Source: Bolinopsis microptera (Eukaryota; Ctenophora; Tentaculata; Lobata; Bolinopsidae). Taken from it: a DNA stretch of 64,000 nucleotides. The translations under genes and the position numbers were made by a program. The notes under the pieces were generated by a model. The model had not been told where the DNA came from and ran no database searches. It saw nothing but the letters and a program-made list of their open reading frames with translations. Below are positions 32,166-44,111 of the stretch, piece by piece. The DNA lies in the NCBI RefSeq assembly GCF_026151205.1, contig NC_087072.1, forward strand, positions 17,065,669 to 17,129,668, read 5' to 3'. How positions within the stretch are numbered: the stretch's first letter is position 1; the number at the start of each line of letters is the position of its first letter.

Positions 32166-33724
32166 GTCGAGTGTAGAGTGATTAATCATCATCCCATTCT
32201 CAATTCATATTTCAAATCGTGGAGTTTTCTAGGTTTCTAAATATTCTTTCATCAAGACAAAATTCACGGCAGCATTTTGGTAATGCATGAATAAATTAAA
32301 GTATTTAGTGTCGTCAGCCCAATATGTTATATAATTATAACTATAAGAACTAAGAAGGGTATTTTATTTGTATAGAGCGTTTAACGCCCCAAATACAAGT
32401 TTGTTGCTAGAACAAAGCATTGCTTTGGTTTTGTCTTCTAAGTGAACACTGAACGATGTGTTTGTAAAGTTACTGTTAGTGTGTTAGAGATGTGTGACTA
32501 CCAGACACCCATTATGTAATTATGTAATTATGTAATTATGTCGGTAAGTACCTTAGTACCAACATCCAGCCACGCGCCAAGTGGGCGACATTGCCTTTCC
32601 ATGTGCCACAAAGTGACACGAGTTAGGATGTTAACCTTGGTGTGCCACAAAGTAACATAAGGCGGAGATGTTAAACTTGGCATGCGCCTTTCTTTATCTT
32701 ATAGATAAAAGCAAAAGTAAACGTTAATGAGGCCGAGGGCTTCTAAAAAAGTAACCCAGCAACTTAGTGACAAATGGAACTCTTAATTGACTTATAGAAA
32801 TTGTATTTCTTCATCCTAGTTAATTTATAGCCTTAGATTATATTTTGTAACAATGATTAAGCAATACATTCACAGCAGGTGACTAAGCGAGACATTGCGA
32901 TGGAATTGCAGTAATAGTATCGAAAGAAGATGCAAAACAGTGCTTTGCTGATGACGTAAGTTTTACTATTATAGTTGTGATAATGCTAAATTTAAATAAC
33001 TTCCGATTGCGAAATTTAAATCATTTCAAATTATTATTGATAAAAGTTTCATGTCACCTTCCGAATAGGAACAAGAAAAGAAGTTAGACGAAGAACAGGT
33101 CGAACATGATTTAAGCTAACTGTTCTTCTTTCTTCTTATCTACCATACTATTACTATTATACTACTTTTAACGTTCAATTAGTCCATTTTACAATTCTTC
33201 TCACATCCTAAATGCTTTGAATATCAAACCTAATCTTTTTGCTTATTTTATCTCAAATTCTTGCTGTTGTATTTCAATCGTATTTATTCCAAACATCGCG
33301 TATGCTAATTCATATTTTCTGCTTTAACTTTCGCCCTATACTGGTTCAAGAGATCGTTAGCGCGTTACGTGACCGTCTAGGGGAGGTTATGGAAAGTTTT
33401 CCGTTGAGTGTACTTACTAGAGAGTTAGTATTACTAAAGAGTAGCTAATAGCTATGCGTAAAATGGCCGAGAGGGGAGTGGGAGGTCTTGTATGGCCGAA
33501 ATCATGCTTACGTATTATTCGATTTTGAACCATCCTTAATTATGTTTAACAATAACGGCGATTTCTCATTGAGTCATATCTGAACTCTGAAGTCTGTTGA
33601 TAAGTTAAATTTAATCTATAATCTACGACAATTTGATGACTACAAACATTTAAGACTTAATAATCAATTTGAGCTTATCTGTCTATATTTATCCAAAATC
33701 TTGACATTCTCAAATTTAATCCAG
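32166..33724. other. Sequence upstream of the plastin exons
   Basis: It contains a four-unit ATTATGTA repeat at about 32,511-32,541. First exons of the plastin-like gene, including any EF-hands, would be expected here or further upstream, but I cannot define them by splice sites and protein similarity. Confidence 0.4.
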
Positions 33725-36700
33725 GAGAAGGTGGCCTTTGTGCGGTGGATAAACAAAAGATTGAAGAATGATCGATATCTTACAAAAAATTACTTTAAAA
33801 AGTTCCTGCCTCTCAAGGAGGAAGGTGATCACTTCTTTGATATGATAAAGGATGGCATTCTTCTCAGGTAGGTAGATTTCACGCACATGATATAGATGAA
33901 TCTCTTGATAGCGAAACTGATAACATATTTCCAACTATTTGCCATACATAGATTTTAGAGTAAATTTTATCACAGCTTGAAACTAGCTGGAAGGGTTTGT
34001 AGTCCCCCAGCATAACAACCTGTGTTTTATTTGTTAGTGTTCTAATACATCCTCCAATCCAGTAAGTTGATAAACGACTCAGTTCCTGGCTCAGTGGACG
34101 AGAGAGCCCTGAACTATCCAAAAACTAAACCGCTCAACTACTTTATGATGCTGGAAAATCATAACTTGGTCCTGAACTCGTGTGTTGCCATAGGTAGGCT
34201 GGAATATATTTACTTACCTCATCAGTCATCGGCTCTAATTTTACAGACCAAGAATTTTTTTTTCCGGTCCTTTATATATTAGTATTTCGGTCCCATATAA
34301 TATATATTATAGTATGGCCTAAGTATCATGGTTCTCTTAAACATTTGAAGCTTAATAAACGTGTTGAAATTGTAATTTTTAGATATAATAGAGGTTGTTT
34401 CTGTAAAACTAAATGGGATGGCAGAAGTTTTATTTTTGAATTTGTTATTCAGAAGTGGTACTTTAACAATGATACTTTGCGCAGGTTGCCGCATAGTTAA
34501 CATCAAACCTGAAGATATGGTTGACGGTGTTAAACAGTCCCAGCTGAACGTGGTATGGCAGGTTATTAGAGCCGGACTGATGGCTCACATCAACCTGAAG
34601 AGTTACCCCGGACTTAAGATATTGCTTAATGAGGGAGAAACTGTGGGTAAGATAACTACCATGATGAAATTGAATAGCTGAATTAGAGTCCTGCTCTAGA
34701 TCATCTTACTCCTTTTATTTTAGTACTCAACATTTCAATTTGAACTAACTAGCTGATTTGTTTTCTGAACCCAAATATTAACCAAGCTCCATTCAATTTC
34801 AGCTAAGTTAATGGCAAAAACTCCAGAAGATCTCCTGGTACGATGGGTAAACTTTCATATAAGGAGGGTGTGTGACCACAAACAGATCAAGAACTTTTAC
34901 AAAGACATACAGAATGGGGAGGCTTACACCTACCTGTTCACCGCTATCGCACCTCAGGACACCGGACTTCTTCCTCTCAGGGTCAGTTTTACATTCTTCT
35001 CATTTCCTTCTTTCCTTAGTGTTATATAAATAACAATATCAGTTCTGTTCTTCAAACTAACTTTCTTCCTGTCAATTACTGTGTATATGAAAAATGTTTA
35101 TGAATGGCCCCTATTAGCCGCGGCTTTACTTATTGTATTCCAGGAGACTGATTTAGCAGACCGAATGGACATGCTCCTTGAATACGCAAGAGATCTTGAT
35201 GTATTGAACTTCGTGACTCCCCGAGACATCATCAAGGCAACATCAAGCTGAACACGGCGTTTATTGCTCAACTTTTCAACGCTTTTCCGTCCTTAGAGGT
35301 AGATGATCAAGAAGACCAAATTGATGATTTTGATGAAATGCAGTACAACGATCAAACAGAAATGTTCTTTGAAGAAACTAGAGAGGAAAAGAGTATGTAA
35401 GATTATTAGATAATTACATGATTATTAATTAGTTGATTTAAGTTTGATTATTTGTTAAAATATGCTAGATCTGAATGATTGTTCCACTATTTTGAATATT
35501 GTCTGCCCTCCACATCTAATGTCCTTTGAATGAGATTGGGTGACTGTTTCACAAAGTTGCAACACTTTCACAGGTTTCAGACATTGGTTGAACAGTCTCA
35601 ACTTCACACCGTACGTCTCTTACCTTTACGAGGACCTAAAAGATGGTTACCTCCTATTACAGGTGATGGCACTTATTCTAAATTCTAGTCATTATATTTA
35701 TATCCATAATAAATATCAAAATGAGTGTTTTTGTGAAACAACCTGTTTTTAATACGACTTCTTCTCAGGTGTTCAACGTTTTGAAGCCAGGTATGGTGAA
35801 CCAGGACGAGATAAACGTCCCTCCCTTCAAACCTCTCCAACAAGTGTACCACGCAGTGGAGAACTGTAATTACTGCATCACACGGTTAGTACTTATCTTA
35901 AGGGTCGTTCACATATTACTTAATCAACCGAGGGGGGAGGGGGGTTTCCAAATGATTACGCTAGTGTAATTTTGACCCTATAGCTATGTGTAGAACTGAT
36001 TACGGAGGGGGGGGGGATGGGGTTAAAAACATTCCCCAAAAATTGATTACGTAATATTTGAACGACCCCTTACCTGGTGTGACATTCCCTCTGTTTGTAT
36101 TCATTTCACTTTTGCTCCCTCAGAGAAGCGATAGACAAATTAAATTGTGACAGACTCTTTTAAATCTGGGAAGTATGGTATTCCCAAATAGGGAGAAAAT
36201 GTTGTCGTGTATCGATATATCATAGCGTAATGGGCAACTTGGTCGTTTAGCTCCGGACAGTCTATGCAACGTCTATGCAACGTCCATGCAACAACAAAAG
36301 AACCGTCTATGCAACGTCTATGCAACGTCCCTGCACAATGAACACTCTATGCACACTCCCTGCACGGTCAGTCTATGCAACGTCTATGCAACGTCTATGC
36401 AACGTCCCTGCACAGTACCATATGAACACCGGCTACTAGCCGGCTACTAGCCGGCTACTAGCCGGCTAGTAGCCACTTTTGTAATAACAGCTCCTCAACT
36501 TCACATTACCAACCGGCTTCTAACCGGCACTTGAAAAGTGGTCACTAGCCGGCTACTAACCGGCTACTAGCCGGCTAGTGACCACAAAGTGGCTACTAAC
36601 CGGCTACTAAGCGGTCACTAGCCGGCTATTAGCCGAGCTCTAAAGCAGACCTACTAGTAGCCGGTTCCAAACCGGCTACTAGCCGGCACTTAGAAAGCGG

Positions 36701-38397
36701 TCACTAGCCGGCTACTAACCGGCTACTAACCGGCTAGTAACCACCAAGTGGCTACTAACCGGCTACTAACCGGTCACTAGCCGGCTCTTAAGCGGACCTA
36801 CTAGCCGGCACTCGAAAAGCGGTCGCTAGCCGGCTACTAACCGGCTACTAACCGGTTACTAGCCGGTTAGTAGCCGGTTAGTAGCCGGCTAGTGACCGCT
36901 TTTCAAGTGCCGGCTAGTAGCCGGTTTAGAACCGGCTACTAATAGGTCTGCTTTAGAGCTCGGCTAATAGCCGGCTAGTGACCGCTTAGTAGCCGGTTAG
37001 TAGCCACTTTGTGGTCACTAGCCGGCTAGTAGCCGGTTAGTAGCCGGCTAGTGACCACTTTTCAAGTGCCGGTTAGTAGCCGGTTGTTAATGTGAAGTTG
37101 AGGAGCTGTTATTACAAAAGTGGCTACTAGCCGGCTAGTAGCCGGCTAGTAGCCGGTGTTCATATGGTACTGTGCAGGGACGTTGCATAGACGTTGCATA
37201 GACGTTGCATAGACTGACCGTGCAGGGAGTGTGCATAGAGTGTTCATTGTGCAGGGACGTTGCATAGACGTTGCATAGACGGTTCTTTTGTTGTTGCACG
37301 GACGTTGCATAGACGTTGCATAGACTGTCCGGAGCTAAACGACCAACTTCCCGCGTAATGATATCCACAGTTTAAGTGCCATGAGTTTAGACTTCCCTGC
37401 AATATCGGGGTTCATGAGATCTTAACTCGGATATATTAAATGACAACTTGAACTAAGGAGATGTAATTCCACCACGACCAGATAACAAGATGTGTTTTCA
37501 AGGTAACAATATCTACGAGGGTAACAAGTTGTTGCTGTCTCTTCTCTGGCAGATGATGCGGTATTATACTCTATCTCTTATGACGTACGGTGACAGTGAC
37601 AAGAAACTTACCGAACAGGAAGTCATCGAGTGGTGTAACAAGTCAGTCTCCCGCTGCAACCTCTTTAATTATTACGTTATTCGTTGTTAAACTAAATTAT
37701 GTGTGTTATAATTGTAAGATCTACAAATTTTATTAATACGATGGAATTTGGCGGCAATAATTGGATCTCAAAGATCCGAACGCAGCGATTGGAATACTCA
37801 ATGCAGAACAATTTCAACCAGGAAGCTGAAGGAGGACAAGGTGAAGAAAGGTCGCCATGTTTTCAGGAACTTCAGAGTTTCTACTCTGACGAGCAGCCAG
37901 GCAATGTTGGATCTGATAGATATCATTCAACCGGGGAGTATAGGCTATGATATGGTGGCAGCGGGGATTACTCCTGAGGTGAATTGCTTGATCACTGTTT
38001 TACCAGTTACCGTTGACCGTTGATCACCCATTTTTAATTGAAAAATATAATAATCACGAGGCTACATAACATTTAATCACTTTTTTAGCACAATTCTAAT
38101 GTTTTACTCAACAGGATAAGTTGGAGAATGCCCGTTACTGTTTAACTATGGCGAGAAAGATTGGAGCTACAGTATTTGCACTGCCCGAGGACATTATTGA
38201 GGTAAATTTGACAATTACAGAAATGAGACCTACATTCAAATAGTTCTCGTTCGACTTTAATCGAATTTTTTAAAACCAAATCGATAACATAAAGTTTACG
38301 ACGAAGGGCATATATTCATAATAAATCATTTCAGGGCAATAACAAAATGATAGGACTTGTTTTCGCTAGGCTGATGAAAGTTGGTGCCAACCTGTAA
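33725..38397 (+). CDS. Plastin/fimbrin-like actin-bundling protein (12 exons seen)
   Basis: Exons: 33,725-33,867; 34,063-34,193; 34,485-34,646; 34,803-34,981; 35,144-35,392; 35,574-35,662; 35,769-35,884; 37,371-37,408; 37,503-37,641; 37,807-37,978; 38,115-38,201; 38,335-38,397 (stop). Joined across GT/AG sites they follow the plastin order through all four calponin-homology domains, from [13 protein letters not shown] to [17 protein letters not shown]. Recognisable pieces include [35 protein letters not shown] and [12 protein letters not shown]. The protein crosslinks actin filaments in the cytosol. The start codon and EF-hands are not identified. Two single-base problems exist: a missing base at 35,236-35,238 that creates a TGA in exon 5, and an extra G in the G run at 37,407-37,410 at the exon 8 donor. 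The gene may be a decaying copy, or these may be sequence errors. Confidence 0.88.
35901..36069. mobile_element. MITE, GGGGTCGTTCAC family, member 3 (in plastin intron)
   Basis: Termini AGGGTCGTTCACAT and GAACGACCCC, flanked on both sides by TTA (35,898-35,900 and 36,070-36,072), a PIF/Harbinger-like 3-bp duplication. Internal poly-G run. It lies in the intron between plastin exons 7 and 8. Confidence 0.7.
36233..37352. mobile_element. 1.1-kb foldback element in plastin intron
   Basis: The whole element is a near-perfect inverted repeat, about 550 bp per arm, from GGCAACTTGGTCGTTTAGC at the left to its complement at the right. It is flanked by an 8-bp duplication GCGTAATG (36,225-36,232 and 37,353-37,360). 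Each arm holds two repeat blocks: GTCTATGCAAC/GTCCCTGCAC tandem units at the outside, and many CCGGCTACTAG/CCGGCTAGTA units inside. The centre is near 36,850. The target size suggests hAT-type mobilisation. The right edge ends only 10 bp before the exon 8 start. Confidence 0.85.
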
Positions 38398-38866
38398 CAT
38401 AATCCTGGAATTTTCATAAGGAAAGATGAACTCTTCAGGCGAACGCTATTTCGTCACATCCTCTGCTTGAACAATGGACAATATCTATCTATTCGAATTA
38501 CGAATGGAGCTTTTTGTTTTCAAAGAAATATCGTATTAATTATAATCCCAAATAAAAATAAATGTCGTCTGGTTGCAGTGAAATTCGTTTTATAACTCTC
38601 CAAATGTTCTAAAGACTGCTCTCAGTTAAGCAGTTACATAAATTTAATAAATCTTGAAACTCAAGCGTTAAACAGCTGTATTTTCATCGACTTGAAGAGT
38701 CGATGTAAATTTTAATACAACTAGCAAGATTATATATAAATATCTATCTCCTTGACATAAAAGTTGTTCATGAAAGTGTACGATTAAGAAAATTGAGTAG
38801 AGTGTAGAGTGAGATTAGAAACTGACGCTGACACTTTGAGCTCGTACTTGGAATTACTAATTAATT
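38398..38866. other. 3' region between convergent plastin and Ly6-like genes
   Basis: It contains an AATAAA signal near 38,552 that could end the plastin transcript. The two genes are convergent. Confidence 0.5.
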
Positions 38867-39670
38867 TTATCTCATGAGACTAGTTAACAGAACCAGCACC
38901 GTCAACACATGCAGACTTCTTTTTTCGGACGAGTTTTCGTAGCCAGGAATCTCACCATTACACAAATCATGTTCATCACAAGTCGGAGAATAGGAGTACT
39001 TAACCAACTCCGTATCTATTCCGTACTTCTCTGATTCCCTGGTCAAGGAAGACTGTAGAATGGGGGCCACGCCCTCGCAGGACACTTTCCCGGGGGCGCA
39101 GGATTTCCACAGCAACTCCAGGTCTTTATTATCAACCCGGAAGTGGATCCAGAATGAAATACAGGAGTCAGTTTCGTAGCCATTTGCGCAAGTTTCTGTG
39201 TAGTCCGTAGAACACGCTGAAATTATGATAAATTATAATCTAGATCTTAGTCACTTGACTTTATTCGTATGGATGATATTGGAATTGTGTTCATAAACGT
39301 AATTTATAAGGTTCACATTACACAATTGAACTTCTGGACGAAGATCTGGAAAAATCAAGATCAAATTCTGTTATGATTGGTTTTTAATTTTAGGTTAAAA
39401 TTTTGTACCAGACACTGACAAGTAATGCATATTGAATAAATTGATAAATGATCATCAATAATTAACATTATTCGTTAATTAATATTAATCCTTGTATGCT
39501 TAAACGTTGAACTCACATTGCGTAGTCTTAAGTGAAGCGTATTTAGATTCCAGTTGGGTACCGTTCAAGTATTGGAATTCCTGACACTTGTAGTTGTAGC
39601 AGACGATGCCCGAAACAGGACATGTTAGGATTATTGCGGTAAGGAGAATTGTCACTATTTGGAGATTCAT
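38867..39670 (-). CDS. Ly6/uPAR-like GPI-anchored surface protein (2 exons)
   Basis: Exon 1 is 39,670-39,517: ATG, signal peptide (MNLQIVTILLTAIILTCPVSG), then CYNYKCQEF, ending at a GTGAGT donor in phase 1. Exon 2 is 39,216-38,867 after an AATTTCAG acceptor, ending in TAA. The mature part has cysteines in a CYxxxC...C...C...C...C...CDEHDLCN arrangement. The final CxxxDLCN matches the end of the Ly6/uPAR three-finger fold. After it comes a short spacer (SSEKR) and a hydrophobic tail (LHVLTVLVLLTSLMR), as expected for GPI attachment. The protein is predicted to sit on the outer cell surface; its ligand is unknown. Total about 168 residues, complete with both ends visible. Confidence 0.8.
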
Positions 39671-40350
39671 GATCCGGATCGCTCAACAAATTTAAGTATA
39701 AGCCTTCCTGTATAAATATTTTATTTTAAGCGCGAATAATTTCAAGCTACAATTATAATTGGCTTGAGTTGTGATAATTGAGAAAGATTACTGAAATCAA
39801 AACATTTTCCGAATTGAGTTGAAGATCTAGATAAAACGGAATATAGATTCGGAGATGCGGAGATCAAGAAAGATTTATGTATATCATATTGTCGGGAAGA
39901 TTAATCACAAGCTATATTAATATATTATGATGTAGCCTAAGGCAGGTAAGGTATATTGCATATATAACGTATACTTGTATGTTGTAGCAAGGGGATTAGG
40001 AGAGTGAGACTTAACGTATAAGTTACGGCTAAGCTTTGCCTTTATAAGTTTATATAAACGCATATTGACGGATTATTAAAGCAACACGTCCGAACTCTCT
40101 GCAGTCTTAAATTAATGCAAATGCTAGCCGCGTTATGAAGCCGAAGGAGCAATTTTTGACATTTAAATAAGATGCTATCAAGTATCAATTTATAAACGTT
40201 CGCGTGTCAATATTATGAATTTAATTTTTGCAATTTGCTTTTCATTCGATCTTGATTTATAAATTAGTTGATTTATGACAATTTCCCAAACAGATTTAAA
40301 ATCTTGGGCGTGGTTTTTTGGCGAATTTTAAAGGGCTGTCATGTGTCATG
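39671..40350. other. Upstream region of the Ly6-like gene
   Basis: AT-rich and promoter-proximal for the minus-strand gene. No defined element could be assigned. Confidence 0.4.
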
Positions 40351-40351
40351 T

Positions 40352-40545
40352 CGAGCGTGCTAAATCACTTTACAGTCGATCTTAGAGATTTTTCGATCTT
40401 AGAGATTTTTCTTAAAGAGTTAAACTTGGATCGATGTATTTTCGCAAGCTGATTCTGAATCACCACCATGACATAGGATTAGTATTAAAATGCTCCCCTA
40501 GCGAGATATTGGCGAAAAACTGTCTCGATCACGTGATATGACCAT
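40352..40545. repeat. Rearranged member of the CGAGCGTGCTAAATCAC MITE family
   Basis: The left end CGAGCGTGCTAAATCACTTT is in the same orientation as at 31,974. The internal part (near 40,450-40,530, including CTCCCCTAGCGAGATATTGG) matches 31,996-32,062 in reverse complement. One end is therefore inverted relative to the interior. Confidence 0.6.
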
Positions 40546-40750
40546 ACAAAGAAGTTGGTATAATTTCTCGTTAGGGTTAGGGTTTCAGCATATGCTTTTG
40601 TTAAAGATTGGGTGAAGGTTAGGGCTGGGATCAGATTAGAGACTAGGATCATTTCGATTAGTCATTTAGGGCCACCAAGAGAACGTGTTTGTGTAAATTT
40701 TAAAATCTTTCAATAAGGCCTATTTCAACATTTTTCAAAATAATCCCTTA

Positions 40751-42689
40751 CGGGTAAACCGCCCCTAAAATGTCACCTGTTTTTTGGGCCCAGATTGCCG
40801 AGTTAGGGCTAAATTTACAGGGTTCTGAAGTGTCTAGGAATAATATTTAAACCTTTTTCTAGCCTGCCAGGAAGATTTGGAAATTTGAAAATAAAATCAG
40901 GTACAATTTTTTTGACGTTGAAATGGGGTCACTTTTAAAACACCTCCCCTAAAATGTCAACTCTATATGTGTGATAATTACAAAATGTACAGGAGGCCTG
41001 ATTTATATTTTGTCACTAGTACTATTTGTTTTGTCTTATTAAAACATTAAGCTACTTGAAAACATTCACTCACTAAAGGAAGTGCCTCAAAACCGTAATT
41101 ACCCCCTAAAATGTCACATGCACCACCCCTAAAATGTCAGCTAAAACAGGTTGTGTAGCACTCAGAATGTTGCTCAATTATTAATTTTAACCACTTCTGG
41201 GACAAATATAACCTATTTCTGAGAGGTGTTGACCAGAATTTCTCTCTCTGTTGAAAAAAAAATGGTGGAATTTAGTCAATTTACTTTTTGTGACTTTTTG
41301 GGGACTTTTTTTTGAATACCCAGAACTTACGGCAAAACAGTAACTCAGTCAACAAAATTTACACCTGTAGTTAGATTATCTAGTTATAAACTAACAATTG
41401 ACACAAAGGAAATGGATTCAATGTGATTTTAACCTAGTGCAAATTGCATGTTTTAATTGCATTTTTTGGGATTTTTAACATCATCCTGCATTTTGGCAAT
41501 TTTAGTGACCTGTAGTTAACTAAGCCAACCCAGTAATCGATCTGACCTTCTCTATAGACTAGATTTGACTGCTTTTAGCAAAATTGGATGTCAAAAACTA
41601 CTAGTTTATGGTAAACCTATGATATGCCCCCTAAATGTCATTTTTTTCTCCCCTAAAATGTCAAATTTGTTGTTTGTTCGCATGGTGTGCGATAATAGCT
41701 CTTGTTTTGGCACTTGTTAATTATTAACATCAACTATTAACGATATGTGTAGTAGGGATAAGGAGAAGAAGAAATTCATTAAAAGATCAAAGGCATAGCA
41801 GAATTAGCAGGCATCTAGAATTAGCAGAAACCGCGCGTATATATATATAAATATTACAGACCTTACTAGGACCTGGTGGCGTGAGTGGTAGGCACGTTGG
41901 CTCTTAGGCAGCAGATTACGCGTTCGATACCCATCGGAGGTAATTATTCTCCCACATTTTTTTGGCATTTATGAAGAACTTTATTTTAAATTGAACTTTT
42001 ATTGACTTATTGGCATTTTCTAGGCCAGATTGAGATAAATTTGGCTGGAAGGAGCTGTTCTTGTATGTAGCAATGCATTGCATCTTAGGAAAAGCCTGAG
42101 TAATTTGATCAGGTTAAAATGACATTTTAGGGAGGATAATTAGACATTTTAGGGGATGTTTATTGCGATTAATAATATAAAACTAATTCCTTGAGCTGCC
42201 AAAGCTTTCCAATATTACCATTAGATGCTAAATATGATGTTTAATAGGCTGGTACCTCCATTTTATGGTGCTTGTAGTCTCAAAGCCAGAATCTGATAAA
42301 ATGACATTTTAGGGGGCGGCCAGGTGACATTTTAGGGGAGGGTAGTAATATTGAGTAATGTATAACTTTCCATATCTCCAGTCATATGTACAAAGTTGCT
42401 AAAATATGTAAATATCACTATCCTAGACCAAAACCGAGTTAATATTAATGAATCCCAGAGTTATAAAATTGTGCGCTTTTTTTCAAAAGTAAAAAATTCG
42501 TACAAATTGAAAAAAATGCCCTTATGGCATCATTTAGATTCAATTTCAGGATGTGGCAGGGTCCGAATGATATTTTTTTATGTTTAGGAGTTACAAATGA
42601 TTAGGTAAGATACTTTTTAAGAAGCTGGGATCCAATCAATCAAGAGTGGCATTTTAGGGGTGGCTGACATTTTAGGGGCGGTTTACCCG
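40751..42689. mobile_element. 1.94-kb TIR element with mirrored CCCCTAAAATGTCA motifs
   Basis: Termini CGGGTAAACCGCCCCTAAAA at the left and its complement at the right, flanked by TA on both sides. The left half carries CCCCTAAAATGTCA in plus orientation (about 40,762, 40,947, 41,102, 41,125, 41,625 and 41,650). The right half carries it in minus orientation (about 42,118, 42,145, 42,300, 42,324, 42,645 and 42,662). No transposase frame is present. A tRNA-like segment sits inside. Confidence 0.8.
41869..41943 (+). repeat. tRNA-like segment (possible SINE head)
   Basis: TGGCGTGAGTGGTAGGCAC resembles an RNA polymerase III A box and GCGTTCGATACCC a B box, at tRNA-like spacing. A convincing acceptor stem is not seen, so this is more likely a tRNA-derived SINE or pseudogene than a tRNA. 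Confidence 0.4.
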
Positions 42690-42852
42690 TAAACAAATTT
42701 TAAAAGTTTGTGTTCGCTCGAAATCTTTAAGTTTAGGATGAGAAAATGATAATATTAATATATGTCATTAACTTTCGTGGGATTGGGAAAGCAGAAAAAC
42801 TAATCGAAATCGAATGAGCAAAAAATTCACCTTTCGCACGTGCAAACTTTAA

Positions 42853-44107
42853 GGGGGAGGGTTCACCCTGATTTTTTTGTGAAACTTGGTTTCGAGATAG
42901 CAGTTGACCAACAAATTAAGACTGGTGACCGAACTTTTGAGGGGGTCCCCGACCCCAACCGCCAAACGGTGCCCGCGGGGCAGCCACGCCCATATTTGGT
43001 CCAAATTAGGCCCAATTTAGCCAAATACCCTGAACATGCCCAAAACCCAGATTTTATGTGCTCTACTTGTAGCTAGTGGTCCCCTGAACAAGTATATGAA
43101 TTTTCATCAAGATTGGGCAAAAAATGACTGAGTTATGAGCCAAAAACCATATGACCATATTTGGGCATACGTACCAAATTTGATCGATTTTGGCCCATAA
43201 ATTGGACAAATATCAATATTTTTGAATGAAACCAACTTTATATGAAAGGTAACCTTATACTACACATTCTCTATGATTATCAGCTCAGTATCTACCTAAC
43301 AGTGGATTCTGTGTTCAAATAATCACAAAAAATGAACAAAATCGTCCATATCTCAGTTCGCGATATTTGCAAAACTGATTTCGCTCAAAACAATAGAACT
43401 CAATAGGGTTTCAATGTTTTTACATGAAATTTTCAGAATCAACGTAGAATCGCATTTCGACCTTAAGTTTTGTATTGAAATTTTGAGTTAGGCCTTAAAA
43501 AAAATTTGGCGGCCAAATTCTGAAAAATGCCTGGCAAATTTTGGAATTTGGCCGCCAAATTTTCGGCGGCCAAATTTTGGAATTTGGCCGCCGAACTGAG
43601 ATATGGACGATTTTGTTCATTTTTTGTGATTATTTGAACACAGAATCCACTGTTAGGTAGATACTGAGCTGATAATCATAGAGAAGGTGTAGTATAAGCT
43701 TACCTTTCATATAAAGTTGGTTTCATTCAAAAATATTGATATTTGACCAATTTATGGGCCAAAATCGATCAAATTTGGTACGTATGCCCAAATATGGTCA
43801 TATGGTTTTTGGCTCATAACTCAGTCATTTTTTGCCCAATCTTGATGAAAATTCATATACTTGTTCAGGGGACCACTAGCTACAAGTAAAGCACCTAACA
43901 AATCTGGGTTGTGGGCATGTTCAGGGTATTTGGCTAAATTGGGCTTAATTTGGACCAAATATGGGCGTGGCTGCCCCGCGGGCACCGTTTGGCGGTTGGA
44001 GTCGGGGACCCCCTCAAAAGTTTGGTCACCGGTCTTAGTTTGTTGGTCAACTGCTATCTCGAAACCAAGTTTCACAAAAAAATCAGGGTGAACCCCCCCC
44101 CCCCCCC
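42853..44107. mobile_element. 1.25-kb TTAA-flanked foldback element
   Basis: Both halves are long near-perfect inverted copies (about 600 bp per arm) meeting near 43,500-43,590, where short GGCGGCCAAATT palindromes lie. It begins GGGGGAGGGTTCACCC and ends GGGTGAA followed by a C tract. TTAA sits at both edges (42,849-42,852 and 44,108-44,111), the target of piggyBac and Kolobok elements. The near-identical short frames on opposite strands at 42,840-43,076 and 43,821-44,075 are the two arms read in mirror image, not genes. Confidence 0.8.
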
Positions 44108-44111
44108 TTAA

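Noticed and set aside
37135-37368. 77-residue frame with NVYATS repeats
   Set aside because: Translation of GTCTATGCAAC tandem units in the foldback element arm.
42840-44091. Similar 75-85 residue frames on both strands
   Set aside because: Mirror images produced by the palindromic arms of the TTAA foldback element.
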